Positions 44,811 through 53,208 of a stretch of 64,000 nt of DNA are shown here, piece after piece. The notes below the pieces were generated by a model. That model saw only the letters and a program-made list of their open reading frames with translations, had not been told where the DNA came from and ran no database searches. The translations under genes were made by a program, and so were the position numbers. Position 1 is the stretch's first letter. Each line of letters opens with the position of its first letter. The stretch comes from Pseudomonas xantholysinigenes. Lineage in GTDB: Bacteria; Pseudomonadota; Gammaproteobacteria; Pseudomonadales; Pseudomonadaceae. The stretch spans positions 4,781,001-4,845,000 of the forward strand of contig NZ_CP077095.1 in assembly GCF_014268885.2 (NCBI RefSeq), written 5' to 3'.

Positions 44811-45226
44811 ACCTGCATGTCGTCGCCAGCCTGCTCGCGCGCGGTCGCCAGCTGGAACGCCTGTCAGATGGCATCACCCTACTGGCCTTGGCTTGCAGCC
44901 TCGCACCGCTGCTGGGCCTCCCCCTGCATCCGCTCGCCCATTTGCTCTGCGCGGCTTTGCTGCTGATCGGCCTGGCGCACAAGTACTGGGCCATCCGTGT
45001 CGCCCTGGATGCCGAGCTGTTCGCGCGCCTCGGCGCCAGCAGCGACCTGCCCGCCGACACCCAGGCCCTGGACCATGCGTTGGTCGAGCTGCGCCTGAAA
45101 CCCAGCGCCAGCGATGCCCGCGACTGGCCGACGCGCAGCCAGGGTGCCTTGGCCCTGCTGCGGCGCCAGGCGCTGTGCCTCACGGTACAAGTCGTGCTCG
45201 CACTCATTCTTCCTTTCACCGGATAA
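44807..45226 (+). CDS. Small membrane protein of the lipid operon, unknown function
   Basis: A 139-residue protein with two central helices (ITLLALACSLAPLLGLPLHP and LAHLLCAALLLIGLAHKY) and one near the C-terminus (LCLTVQVVLALILPF). It overlaps the phosphatase gene by four bases (ATGA) and precedes the acyltransferase gene by ten. I recognise no family. Its place between two lipid enzymes suggests a subunit or scaffold in the same pathway. Confidence 0.75.
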   Translation: MNLHVVASLLARGRQLERLSDGITLLALACSLAPLLGLPLHPLAHLLCAALLLIGLAHKYWAIRVALDAELFARLGASSDLPADTQALDHALVELRLKPSASDARDWPTRSQGALALLRRQALCLTVQVVLALILPFTG

Positions 45227-45236
45227 GACCGCCGCC

Positions 45237-45860
45237 ATGCTCGCCAGCCTGACCGCCTTCGTCATCACTTCCGCCGCCCGCCTGATCACCGGCGCCCGCG
45301 CCCTGTGGCTGGGCTGCACGCCACAACCGGTGCAACGGTTGTACTTCGCCAACCACAGCAGCCATGGCGACTTCGTGCTGCTCTGGGCCTCGCTGCCCGA
45401 GGGCCTGCGCCGCCGCACCCGCCCGGTGGCCGGGGCCGACTACTGGTGCAAGCCGGGGATCCGCGACTTCCTGATCCGCCAGGTGTTCAACGGCGTGCTG
45501 ATCGACCGCCAGCACAGCGCCGGCGAGGGCAACCCACTGCAACCGGTACTCGATGCATTTGCCCAGGGCGACTCGTTGATCTTCTTCCCGGAGGGCACCC
45601 GCAACCTGACCGACGAGGCGCTGCTGCCGTTCAAGAGCGGCCTGTTCCACCTGGCCTCGGCCAACCCGCAGGTCGAACTGGTACCGGTGTGGATCGCCAA
45701 CCTCAACCGGGTCATGCCCAAGGGCCGCGCCCTGCCGCTGCCGCTGCTGTGCACCCTGAGCTTCGGCGAGCCGCTGCACCTGGAGCCCGACGAAAGCAAG
45801 CACGCGTTTCTCGAGCGGGCCCGCCAGGCCCTGCTGAACCTGGCCCCGAAGGAAGCCTGA
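45237..45860 (+). CDS. PlsC-like 1-acylglycerol-phosphate acyltransferase
   Basis: A 207-residue acyltransferase. NHSSHGDF is the H-x4-D catalytic box, and IFFPEGTRN is the phosphate-binding box of the PlsC family. It lacks a long N-terminal membrane domain. The ATG at 45237 starts MLASLTAFVITSAARLITGARAL, a likely membrane-facing helix. It ends one base before the CdsA gene. In the pathway it would supply the acylated precursor that is then activated with CTP. Confidence 0.85.
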   Translation: MLASLTAFVITSAARLITGARALWLGCTPQPVQRLYFANHSSHGDFVLLWASLPEGLRRRTRPVAGADYWCKPGIRDFLIRQVFNGVLIDRQHSAGEGNPLQPVLDAFAQGDSLIFFPEGTRNLTDEALLPFKSGLFHLASANPQVELVPVWIANLNRVMPKGRALPLPLLCTLSFGEPLHLEPDESKHAFLERARQALLNLAPKEA

Positions 45861-45861
45861 A

Positions 45862-46794
45862 ATGGATCACAACACCCTGTCCCTGTTCGCCGGCATCGGC
45901 GCCCTGCTGCTGCTCGCCAGCCTGATCGGCCGCCTGCTCAAGTGGCGCGCCGGCCCTGCGCCGCACGCGGTGATCGACAACCTCAACGCGCGTATAAATG
46001 CCTGGTGGGTGATGGTGCTGGTGATCGGCATCGCCTTCCTGTTCGGCAAGTACGGCGTGATCGTGCTGTTCTACGGCGTGTCTTTCTATGCCCTGCGCGA
46101 GTTCATGACCCTCACCCCGACCCGACGCAGCGACTACCCGGCGCTGGTGGCGGCGTTCTATGTGGCGCTGCCGGTGCAGTACCTGTTGATCGCCATGGAT
46201 TGGTACGGGATGTTCAGCATCTTCATCCCGGTGTACCTGTTCCTGCTGCTGCCGATCCTGGCCAGCTTCGGCGGCGACACCACGCGTTTCCTGGAGCGTG
46301 CCTCGAAGGTGCAATGGGGCTTGATGATCGCGGTGTACTGCGTGTCGTCGGTGCCGGCGTTGATGACCCTGGACATCCCCGGCTACGAAGGGCGCAACCT
46401 GCTGCTGATTGCCTGGCTGATCCTCGTGGTGCAGATCAGCGACGTGCTGCAGTACGTGTGCGGCAAGCTGTTCGGCAAGCGCAAGGTGGCGCCGAACCTG
46501 TCGCCGTCGAAGACCGTCGAAGGCCTGGCCGGCGGCGTGGCGCTGGCCACCCTGGTGGGCGCATCGCTGTGCTGGATCACCCCGTTCAGCTTTTGGCAGG
46601 CGGCGCTGATGGCCCTGACCGTCAATGCCATGGGCTTCTTCGGCGGGCTGGTGATGTCGGCGATCAAGCGCGATCGCGGGGTGAAGGACTGGGGGCACAT
46701 GATCGAAGGCCACGGCGGCATGCTCGACCGCATGGACTCGGTGTGCTTCGCCGCGCCGGTGTTCTTCCACTTCGTGCGTTACTGGTGGGCATAG
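45862..46794 (+). CDS. Phosphatidate cytidylyltransferase family protein (YnbB-like)
   Basis: A 310-residue CdsA-family membrane enzyme with about eight helices. The CTP-transferase signature is plain: SAIKRDRGVKDWGHMIEGHG then GMLDRMDS near residues 270-295, preceded by NLSPSKTVEGLAGG. It should make a CDP-activated lipid that feeds the CDP-alcohol transferase at the start of the operon. E. coli YnbB (about 298 residues) is its counterpart. It is probably not the housekeeping cdsA, which normally sits near uppS and dxr. Confidence 0.87.
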   Translation: MDHNTLSLFAGIGALLLLASLIGRLLKWRAGPAPHAVIDNLNARINAWWVMVLVIGIAFLFGKYGVIVLFYGVSFYALREFMTLTPTRRSDYPALVAAFYVALPVQYLLIAMDWYGMFSIFIPVYLFLLLPILASFGGDTTRFLERASKVQWGLMIAVYCVSSVPALMTLDIPGYEGRNLLLIAWLILVVQISDVLQYVCGKLFGKRKVAPNLSPSKTVEGLAGGVALATLVGASLCWITPFSFWQAALMALTVNAMGFFGGLVMSAIKRDRGVKDWGHMIEGHGGMLDRMDSVCFAAPVFFHFVRYWWA

Positions 46795-46890
46795 CGCAAC
46801 CAGGCAGCTGGGCGTCGACCCCAGGCAACCGCGGCGCTCGGCTTGCCTCTAAGGTGACCTGTCACTCAGCCAGTCACCAGGAGTTGTGCC

Positions 46891-47235
46891 ATGTCCGATT
46901 TCATCACCGTCCTGCGCGAAACCTGTCCGACCCCGGTGGTCGACGCGACCAAATGGAAACGCATCGGCGGCGATCCGCACACCGTCAACCTCAACGCCTA
47001 CCTGTCCGCCGATGGCAGCAAGATCATGGGCACCTGGATCTGCACACCGGGCAAGTTCGAGGTCAACTATGAAAAGTGGGAGTACTGCCACTTCCTCGAC
47101 GGCTACTGCATCGTCACCCCGGAGGGCGAGGAGCCGAAACACCTGAAAGCAGGCGATGTGTTCGTGATCGAACCGGGTATGAAAGGGACCTGGGAAGTGG
47201 TCGAGACGGTGCGCAAGTATTTCGTGTTTGCCTGA
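46891..47235 (+). CDS. Cupin_3 (DUF861) domain protein
   Basis: A 114-residue single cupin: GTWICTPGKFEVNYEKWEYCHFLDGYCIVTPEGEEP, then LKAGDVFVIEPGMKGTWEVVETVRKYFV. This is the ureidoglycine-aminohydrolase-like Cupin_3 family, mostly uncharacterised. It starts after CAGGAG. The 96-base gap upstream and REP elements downstream suggest an independent unit. Confidence 0.85.
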   Translation: MSDFITVLRETCPTPVVDATKWKRIGGDPHTVNLNAYLSADGSKIMGTWICTPGKFEVNYEKWEYCHFLDGYCIVTPEGEEPKHLKAGDVFVIEPGMKGTWEVVETVRKYFVFA

Positions 47236-47290
47236 TCCGGAGTTGGCCACACGGCCTGTAGCAGTGCAGGCCTTGAGGTTGGCGCGGTCG

Positions 47291-47439
47291 CTGTGGGAGC
47301 GGCTTCAGCCGCGGTGTGGTGCATGCCCTGAGGTCGGCGCGGTCACTGTGGGAGCGGCTTCAGCCGCGAACACCGGCATAGCCGGTGCCAGGCACCGCGT
47401 CGCCTGCTTCGCGGCGGTCCGACAAGCCCGCTCCACAGG
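47291..47439. repeat. REP elements between the cupin gene and mmsB
   Basis: Three REP half-units built on TGTGGGAGCGGCTTCAGCCG (near 47291 and 47347) and the complementary AAGCCCGCTCCACAG (near 47425) surround inner stems such as ACCGGCATAGCCGGT. They occupy most of the 320-base gap 47236-47555; no gene is seen there. Confidence 0.8.
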
Positions 47440-47465
47440 TTCAGGCAGCGCCTGATGAATCGAGC

Positions 47466-47522
47466 AAAAAAAATCGCGGAACGCATGCCCCTCCCCCAAG
47501 GTGCGCAGTTACAAGGGGGAGG
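47466..47522 (-). terminator. Probable mmsAB terminator
   Basis: On the minus strand after mmsB, the stem CCTCCCCC/GGGGGAGG with a 17-base loop (47490-47522) is followed by GCGTTCCGC and a run of eight T (47466-47473). The pieces together look like the end of the mmsAB message. Confidence 0.55.
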
Positions 47523-47555
47523 ACCATACGGTCCACGATCAAGTCCACTCGCTCG

Positions 47556-48446
47556 TCAATCCTTCTTGCGGTACCCCTCGACGATCGCCGAGAAATCCTT
47601 GCCGCCTTCACCACGCAGGCTCATCGCCTGGTACAGCTGCTGGGCCACGGCGCCGAGAATCACCGGCTGGTGCGCCAGGCGCGCGGCCTCGGTGGCCAGC
47701 CCCAGGTCCTTGAGCATCAGCTCGGCGCCAAAGCCGCCGGTGTAACCGCGCGAGGCCGGGGCGGTCTCGATGATGCCCGGCCACGGGTTGTAGGTGTCCG
47801 AACTCCAGCAGCGCCCGGTGGAGCTGTTGATGATCCCGGCCAGCACCTTGGTGTCGATACCCAGCGCATCGCCCAGGGCCATGGCCTCGGACACGCCGAT
47901 CATCGAGATGCCCAGCAGCAGGTTGTTGCAGATCTTGGCAATCTGCCCGGTACCGACCTCGCCGCAGTGCACGATATTGCGGCCCATCTGCTCCAGCACC
48001 GGCTTGAGCGTGGCGAACAACTCGGCGCTGGCGCCGACCATGAAGGTCAGGGTGCCGGCCGCCGCGCCACCGGTGCCGCCGGAGACCGGCGCGTCGCCCA
48101 TGTCGATGCCCTTGGCCGCCGCGGCCTTGGAGACGTCGCGGGCGGTCTGCGGGTCGATGGTGCTGCAATCCACGGTCGGGGTGCCGGGGCGGATGCCCGC
48201 CAGCACGCCGGTGGTTTCATCCAGGTACACGCCGCGCACATGGGCCGCGGCCGGCAGCATGGTGATCACCAGCTCGCTGTTGGCGGCGGCGTCCTTCGGT
48301 GAAGTGCTGACCTGGCCGCCCAGCTCGGCGAGTTCCGCCAGTACGGTCTTGTTCAGGTCGAACAGGTTGAGCTGGTGCCCGGCCTTGATCAGGTTGCGGG
48401 CCATGGGCGCGCCCATGTTGCCCAGACCAATGAATGCGATACGCAT
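47556..48446 (-). CDS. mmsB: 3-Hydroxyisobutyrate dehydrogenase
   Basis: A 296-residue beta-hydroxyacid dehydrogenase of valine breakdown, oxidising 3-hydroxyisobutyrate to methylmalonate semialdehyde. It shows the NAD motif IAFIGLGNMGAPMARN, substrate-loop DAPVSGGTGGAAAGTL and the catalytic-lysine segment GQIAKICNNLLLG. It follows mmsA by nine bases on the same strand. Confidence 0.95.
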   Translation of the reverse strand: MRIAFIGLGNMGAPMARNLIKAGHQLNLFDLNKTVLAELAELGGQVSTSPKDAAANSELVITMLPAAAHVRGVYLDETTGVLAGIRPGTPTVDCSTIDPQTARDVSKAAAAKGIDMGDAPVSGGTGGAAAGTLTFMVGASAELFATLKPVLEQMGRNIVHCGEVGTGQIAKICNNLLLGISMIGVSEAMALGDALGIDTKVLAGIINSSTGRCWSSDTYNPWPGIIETAPASRGYTGGFGAELMLKDLGLATEAARLAHQPVILGAVAQQLYQAMSLRGEGGKDFSAIVEGYRKKD

Positions 48447-48455
48447 AGCTTCTCC

Positions 48456-49982
48456 TTAGCGCAGGCTGATGGTGGTGTTCACACCGTCGCCCGCGCTGTC
48501 GTCATCGAACCAACGGGCAGTGACGGTCTTGGTCTGAGTGTAGAACTGCACCACCTGCTTGCCGTACGGGCCGAGGTCGCCGAGCTTGGAGCCACGCGAG
48601 CCGGTGAAGCTGAAGAACGGCACAGGCACCGGAATCGGAATGTTGATGCCGACCTGGCCAATGTCGATCTCGCTCTGGAACTTGCGCGCCGCCGCGCCGC
48701 TCTGGGTGAACAGGCCGGTGCCGTTGCCGAACGGGTTGGCATTGACCAGGGCGATGGCCTCGTCGAGGGTATCGACCTCGAGGGTCACCAGCACCGGCCC
48801 GAAGATTTCCTGGGTGTAGATCTGCATGTCGGTCTTCACCCCGGAGAACAGGGTCGGGCCGACGAAGTTGCCCTGCTCGTAGCCCGGCACCTTCACATCG
48901 CGGCCGTCCAGTTCGAGCGTGGCGCCTTCCTTGATACCGCTTTCGATCAGGCCCAGCACACGCTCCTTGGCGCGCTTGGAGACCACCGGGCCAACATCGG
49001 TGCCCGGCTCGTTGCCAGCATTGACCTTGAGCTTGCTCGCCGCCTCCTTGATGTCCGGCAGCCATTCGCGGGCCTTGCCCACCAGCACCGCCACCGAGGT
49101 GGCCATGCAGCGCTGGCCGGCCGCGCCGAACGCGGCGCCGACCAGGGCATTGATGGTCTGGGTGCGGTTGGCGTCGGCCAGCACAACAGCGTGGTTCTTG
49201 GCGCCCATCATCGACTGCACGCGTTTGCCGTGCTGGCTGCCCAGGTTGTAGACATGGGTGCCGACCTCGGTCGAGCCGACAAAGGAGATCGCCTTGATAT
49301 CCGGGTGGGTGCAGATGCCGTCGACCACCTGCTTGCCGCCATGCACCACGTTGAGCACACCGGCTGGAATGCCGGCTTCCAGCGCCAGCTCGACCAGCAT
49401 CATGGTCGACAGCGGGTCCTGCTCGGAGGGCTTGAGCACGAAGGTATTGCCGCAGACGATGGCCATCGGGAACATCCACAGCGGGATCATCGCCGGGAAG
49501 TTGAACGGGGTGATGCCCGCGCACACGCCGATCGGCTGGCGCAGGGTGTAGGTGTCGACACCGCCAGCGACGTTTTCGGCGAACTCGCCCATCTGCAAGG
49601 TGCCGATGGAGGCGGCGTGCTCGACCACTTCCAGGCCACGGAAGATATCGCCTTCGGCATCGGCAGTGGTCTTGCCCTGTTCGGCGCTGAGGGTCACGGC
49701 GATGCGCTTGCTGTGCTCGCGGATCAGCGCCTGCAGCTTGAGCATGATGCGCATGCGCGCGCCGATCGGGGTGTCGCGCCAGGTCTTGAAGGCGCGCTCG
49801 GCGGCGGCCACGGCGGCGTTCACCTCATCCGCGGTGGCGAACGGCACCCGCGCCAGCACTTGCTGGGTAGCCGGGTTGACGATGTCGCGCCACTCGGTGG
49901 TCTTCGACTCGACCCACTGGCCGTCGATCAACAGCTTGACCTGTTCGACCTTGGTCTGGTCGGGGGTTTGCGGTGCGTTCAT
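48456..49982 (-). CDS. mmsA: CoA-acylating methylmalonate-semialdehyde dehydrogenase
   Basis: A 508-residue aldehyde dehydrogenase with catalytic Cys in [18 protein letters not shown] and NAD-binding [23 protein letters not shown]. MmsA converts methylmalonate or malonate semialdehyde to propionyl-CoA or acetyl-CoA in valine and inositol breakdown. It is the first gene of mmsAB and divergent from a LysR regulator across a 133-base gap. Confidence 0.96.
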   Translation of the reverse strand: MNAPQTPDQTKVEQVKLLIDGQWVESKTTEWRDIVNPATQQVLARVPFATADEVNAAVAAAERAFKTWRDTPIGARMRIMLKLQALIREHSKRIAVTLSAEQGKTTADAEGDIFRGLEVVEHAASIGTLQMGEFAENVAGGVDTYTLRQPIGVCAGITPFNFPAMIPLWMFPMAIVCGNTFVLKPSEQDPLSTMMLVELALEAGIPAGVLNVVHGGKQVVDGICTHPDIKAISFVGSTEVGTHVYNLGSQHGKRVQSMMGAKNHAVVLADANRTQTINALVGAAFGAAGQRCMATSVAVLVGKAREWLPDIKEAASKLKVNAGNEPGTDVGPVVSKRAKERVLGLIESGIKEGATLELDGRDVKVPGYEQGNFVGPTLFSGVKTDMQIYTQEIFGPVLVTLEVDTLDEAIALVNANPFGNGTGLFTQSGAAARKFQSEIDIGQVGINIPIPVPVPFFSFTGSRGSKLGDLGPYGKQVVQFYTQTKTVTARWFDDDSAGDGVNTTISLR

Positions 49983-50072
49983 CTGCGCTCTCCTTGGAAT
50001 TATTGTCGGAACGAGATCGCCTACGCCGGCGTGAACACGGGGTGGCGTCTAGGGGCTGAGATCGAGTATAGA

Positions 50073-50099
50073 TGTGCAAACATCCAACAAGAATGCACA
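50073..50099. promoter_or_regulatory. TGTGCA-N15-TGCACA inverted repeat in the mmsA/LysR gap
   Basis: The half-sites TGTGCA (50073-50078) and TGCACA (50094-50099) are symmetric, with 15 bases between, and end 16 bases before the LysR start. This placement suits autoregulation by the LysR protein and control of divergent mmsA. Match by eye. Confidence 0.5.
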
Positions 50100-50115
50100 A
50101 AAAAACCGGATCATC

Positions 50116-51066
50116 ATGCAAAAAGACCTCACCTCCCTGAGCGCGCTCAACTGGGATGACCTCAAGTTCTTTCTTGAGGTAGCGCGCACCCGCAAGGCCA
50201 GCAGTGCGGCCAAGCGCCTGAGCGTGGACTACACCACGGTGTCGCGGCGCATCGGTTCACTGGAAGGGGCGCTGGGCACCTTGCTGTTCGAGAAGTCGCG
50301 GACCAACGGCTTCGTCCTCACCGCCGAAGGCCAGCGCCTGCTGGGCTACGCCGAGTCGATCGAAAGCACCTTGCACATGGCCTGCGAGCAGGTGTCGGGC
50401 TCGGGCGTGGCGCTGTCGGGGCATGTGCGCATGGGCTGCACCGAAGGCTTCGGCAGCTTCTTCGTCACCCCGCAACTGAGCCACTTCGTCGATGCCTGGC
50501 CGGCGATCTCGGTGGATATCCTGCCACTGCCGCACTTCATCAGCCTGTCCAAGCGCGAGGCCGACATCGTCATCGCCCTGGAGCGGCCCGAGCATGGGCC
50601 CTATGTGTGCTGCAAGCTGTGCGACTACCGCCTGCGCCTGTATGCCACCCAGGACTATCTGGAGCGTCACGCGCCAATCCGCACGGTCACCGACCTGGCG
50701 GGCCACCCCTTCATCAGCTATGTCGACGACCTGGCGTTCAGTTCGGAGCTGCTGTACCTGGCCAACCTGATCCCCAATGCCCAAGCCCATCTGCGCAGCA
50801 CCAGCGTGATCGCCCAGTACACCGCGGCGTTGCAAGGGCGCGGGCTGGCGATCCTGCCGTGCTTCCTGGCGGCGCAGGACCCAAGGCTGGTGACGGTATT
50901 GCCGGAACAGGTCGAGGTGACGCGGCAGTTCTGGATGTATTGCCGGGAGGACTTGCGCAAGCTCAAGCGGATCACCCTGTTGTGGGATTACATCCGCGAG
51001 GTGACCGAGGCCAATGCGCCGCTGTTGATGGGGGAATCCCAAGAGATGAAGTTCGCCCTGGACTGA
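50116..51066 (+). CDS. LysR-family regulator, probable controller of mmsAB
   Basis: A 316-residue regulator with HTH NWDDLKFFLEVARTRKASSAAKRLSVDYTTVSRRIGSLEGALG near residues 12-55. P. aeruginosa uses an AraC-type MmsR for mmsAB; here a LysR gene takes that place. The ATG at 50116 aligns with the family. It is the only divergent partner of mmsA, so control of valine breakdown is inferred. A long REP-containing inverted structure follows its stop. Confidence 0.88.
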   Translation: MQKDLTSLSALNWDDLKFFLEVARTRKASSAAKRLSVDYTTVSRRIGSLEGALGTLLFEKSRTNGFVLTAEGQRLLGYAESIESTLHMACEQVSGSGVALSGHVRMGCTEGFGSFFVTPQLSHFVDAWPAISVDILPLPHFISLSKREADIVIALERPEHGPYVCCKLCDYRLRLYATQDYLERHAPIRTVTDLAGHPFISYVDDLAFSSELLYLANLIPNAQAHLRSTSVIAQYTAALQGRGLAILPCFLAAQDPRLVTVLPEQVEVTRQFWMYCREDLRKLKRITLLWDYIREVTEANAPLLMGESQEMKFALD

Positions 51067-51087
51067 CGGGGGCGTAGATTTTCAAAC

Positions 51088-51420
51088 CTGTGGGAGCAAC
51101 TGTCTTGCTCAACTGCTAAAACTAGCGCGCCGACCTCAGGGCATGCACCACACCTGTGGGAGCGGGCTTGTCGGACCGCCGCACCGCCGCGAAGCAAGCG
51201 ACGCGGTGCCTGGCACCGGCTGTGCCGGTGTTCGCGGCTGAAGCCGCTCCCACAGGGACCGCGCTGACCCCAGGTTATGCGTCTCTCATGTGGGAGCGGG
51301 TTTACCCGCGCAGCAAGCAACACGGTGCCTGGCACCGGCTGCGCCGGTGTTCGCGGCTGAAGCCGCTCCCACAGCGACCGCGCTAGCTTTAGCAGTTGAG
51401 CAAGACAGTTGCTCCCACAG
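51088..51420. repeat. Large inverted structure: 42-base arms enclosing two REP units
   Basis: The left arm 51088-51129 and right arm 51379-51420 are complementary at 41 of 42 positions. Each starts or ends with the REP-like TGTGGGAGCAACTGTCTTGC and reads on through GCTCAACTGCTAAA. Inside are two direct copies of a longer unit (about 51160-51260 and 51290-51375), each with GGCACCGGCTG and ending CGGCTGAAGCCGCTCCCACA. It fills the 375-base gap between LysR and yfiB; no gene is present. Confidence 0.85.
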
Positions 51421-51441
51421 AAATCGGGGGAAGCGATCGAC

Positions 51442-51933
51442 TCAGTCAGAGGCCACCACGATCGACACCCGGCGGTTCTCCATGCGTCCTGCCGCCGTGC
51501 GGTTGTCGGCCACCGGCTGGCTGCTGCCCAGGCCGCGGGTCTGGATATTCTGCGGCTGCATGCCGATGCCGATCAGCGCCTTGGCCACGCTCTGCGCGCG
51601 GCGCTCGGACAGCAGCTGGTTGTAGGCGGCCTTGCCCGAGGCGTCGGCATGGCCGTCGATGCGCACCCGCTGGATATCCACCGACAACAAGGCCTTGCCG
51701 ATCCGCTCGACAATCGACTCGCTCTGCCCGTTGAGGCTATCCAGGTCGCTGCCGAACAGCACTTTGCCCGACAGGTCGAACGCCCAGCCTTCGTCGGTCG
51801 GAGCAAAGCCCTCGCGCTTGAGCACCGCCACCTGCTCGGGGGTCAGGCCCTTGGGCGGTACGCTCTGGCAGCCACCGAGGGCGAAAAACGCCAGCAGCAG
51901 GGCGAAAAACGGAAAACGCAAACGATCGATCAC
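51442..51933 (-). CDS. yfiB: YfiB-like outer membrane OmpA-domain lipoprotein
   Basis: A 163-residue lipoprotein with signal peptide and lipobox LGG-C22. Its OmpA-like peptidoglycan-binding domain has VRIDGHADASGKAAYNQLLSERRAQSVAKAL. In the YfiBNR system YfiB captures periplasmic YfiR and so frees the diguanylate cyclase YfiN. It is the last gene of yfiR-yfiN-yfiB, three bases after yfiN. Confidence 0.88.
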   Translation of the reverse strand: MIDRLRFPFFALLLAFFALGGCQSVPPKGLTPEQVAVLKREGFAPTDEGWAFDLSGKVLFGSDLDSLNGQSESIVERIGKALLSVDIQRVRIDGHADASGKAAYNQLLSERRAQSVAKALIGIGMQPQNIQTRGLGSSQPVADNRTAAGRMENRRVSIVVASD

Positions 51934-51936
51934 GGT

Positions 51937-53208
51937 TCAGCTCCTGTTCTTTACGTCAGAGGCACGGCGGTCCGGCTGTGCCACTTGCCAATGGCCACGG
52001 CGCTTGCGCTTGGCCTGGTACATCGCCGCATCGGCGGCGTTAAGCAGACTGGCCGGGTCGCGGCCGTCGTCGGGGTAGTAGGCGATGCCGACACTCAGCG
52101 AGGTGGTGATGCTGTTGCCATCCTCCAGCTGCACCGGCAGTTTCATGCTGGCGACGATCTTCTCGGCGATCCGCTCGGCGTCCTCGCGCGAATGCAGCGG
52201 CGTGAGCAGCACGGCGAACTCGTCACCGCCCAGGCGCGCCACCAGGTCGTGTTCGCGCAACTGCGCGCGCACCCGGCTGGCCACGCTGATCAACACTTCA
52301 TCACCCACCGCGTGGCCGAGGCTGTCGTTGATCTGTTTGAAGTGGTCACTGTCGAGGAACAGCAGCGCCAGGTGATCCTCATTGCGCGCGGCAGTGCGCA
52401 TGCTGCGGCTCAAGCGGCCCTCGAAAAATGCCCGGTTGGGCAGGCCGGTCAGGCTGTCGTGACTGGCCTGGTGGGCGAGGCTTTCATTCTCGCTCTGCAG
52501 GTGGCTGTGCCAGGCCTCCAGTTCATCGAGCAGGGCATTGAAGTCGTTACCCAGCTCATTGAGCTCGGCGATCTGGGTCTCGGGCACGCGGCGGTCGAAG
52601 CTGCGCTCACGCCGCGCGGCGTGGGCAACGCTGGCCAGGTGGCGCAGGGGCCGGATGATATCGCCGAACACCCGGCGCGACAGGTACAGCGCCAGCACGG
52701 CACTGAGCACCGTGCACACCAGAATGCCCACCAGGCCACTGAGCAGGAAGCGCACCAGGCTGCCACCCTGCCCCGTCAGCTCGATATGGCCGACCTGCTG
52801 CCCCATGTGCTGCACCGGCATGTTGATCGGTTCCTCCAGCAGGCTGCGCGCCACCTGGGTCTGCAATTGCGCCATCACGCCCTGTTCATCGCGCTGCCAA
52901 TGGGCCAGCAGGTCGCCGTCGTTGTCATACACCTTGGCATCGGCCACCTCTTCGGTGGCCGCGATCAGCGCCAGGGCTTCGTTGGCCGCGGCGCTGTCGT
53001 CGAAGACCACGGCGGCCTCGACGGTGTAGTTGATGGAACGGGCGATCAAGTGCAGGTTGTGGTTGGCGTATACCCGCAGGGCCGCGACCCCGAGCAGGGT
53101 CACCAGCACACCGGCCAGGCCGGCTGCAAGCAAGGCCACACCAAGATGCCCGCGCCCCAGCACCGCGCGCAGCGTCGGCCGGCTGAAGCGCTTGGTTGCA
53201 CGCTTCAT
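51937..53208 (-). CDS. yfiN: Membrane diguanylate cyclase YfiN (TpbB)
   Basis: A 423-residue cyclase. TM1 is near residues 22-45 and a periplasmic PAS-like/CHASE8 part follows (SINYTVEAAVVFDDSAAANEAL). TM2 is near 155-180, then HAMP (PLRHLASVAHAARRE) and a GGDEF domain with intact RLGGDEF. It makes cyclic-di-GMP, promoting attachment and small-colony growth when YfiR repression is lifted. The ATG overlaps the yfiR stop (ATGA). An RxxD-type inhibitory site was not identified. Confidence 0.9.
   Translation of the reverse strand: MKRATKRFSRPTLRAVLGRGHLGVALLAAGLAGVLVTLLGVAALRVYANHNLHLIARSINYTVEAAVVFDDSAAANEALALIAATEEVADAKVYDNDGDLLAHWQRDEQGVMAQLQTQVARSLLEEPINMPVQHMGQQVGHIELTGQGGSLVRFLLSGLVGILVCTVLSAVLALYLSRRVFGDIIRPLRHLASVAHAARRERSFDRRVPETQIAELNELGNDFNALLDELEAWHSHLQSENESLAHQASHDSLTGLPNRAFFEGRLSRSMRTAARNEDHLALLFLDSDHFKQINDSLGHAVGDEVLISVASRVRAQLREHDLVARLGGDEFAVLLTPLHSREDAERIAEKIVASMKLPVQLEDGNSITTSLSVGIAYYPDDGRDPASLLNAADAAMYQAKRKRRGHWQVAQPDRRASDVKNRS

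Noticed and set aside
51088..51420. Possible CRISPR or insertion sequence
   Set aside because: Repeats are palindromic REP units in inverted arms, with no spacers, no cas genes and no transposase reading frame.
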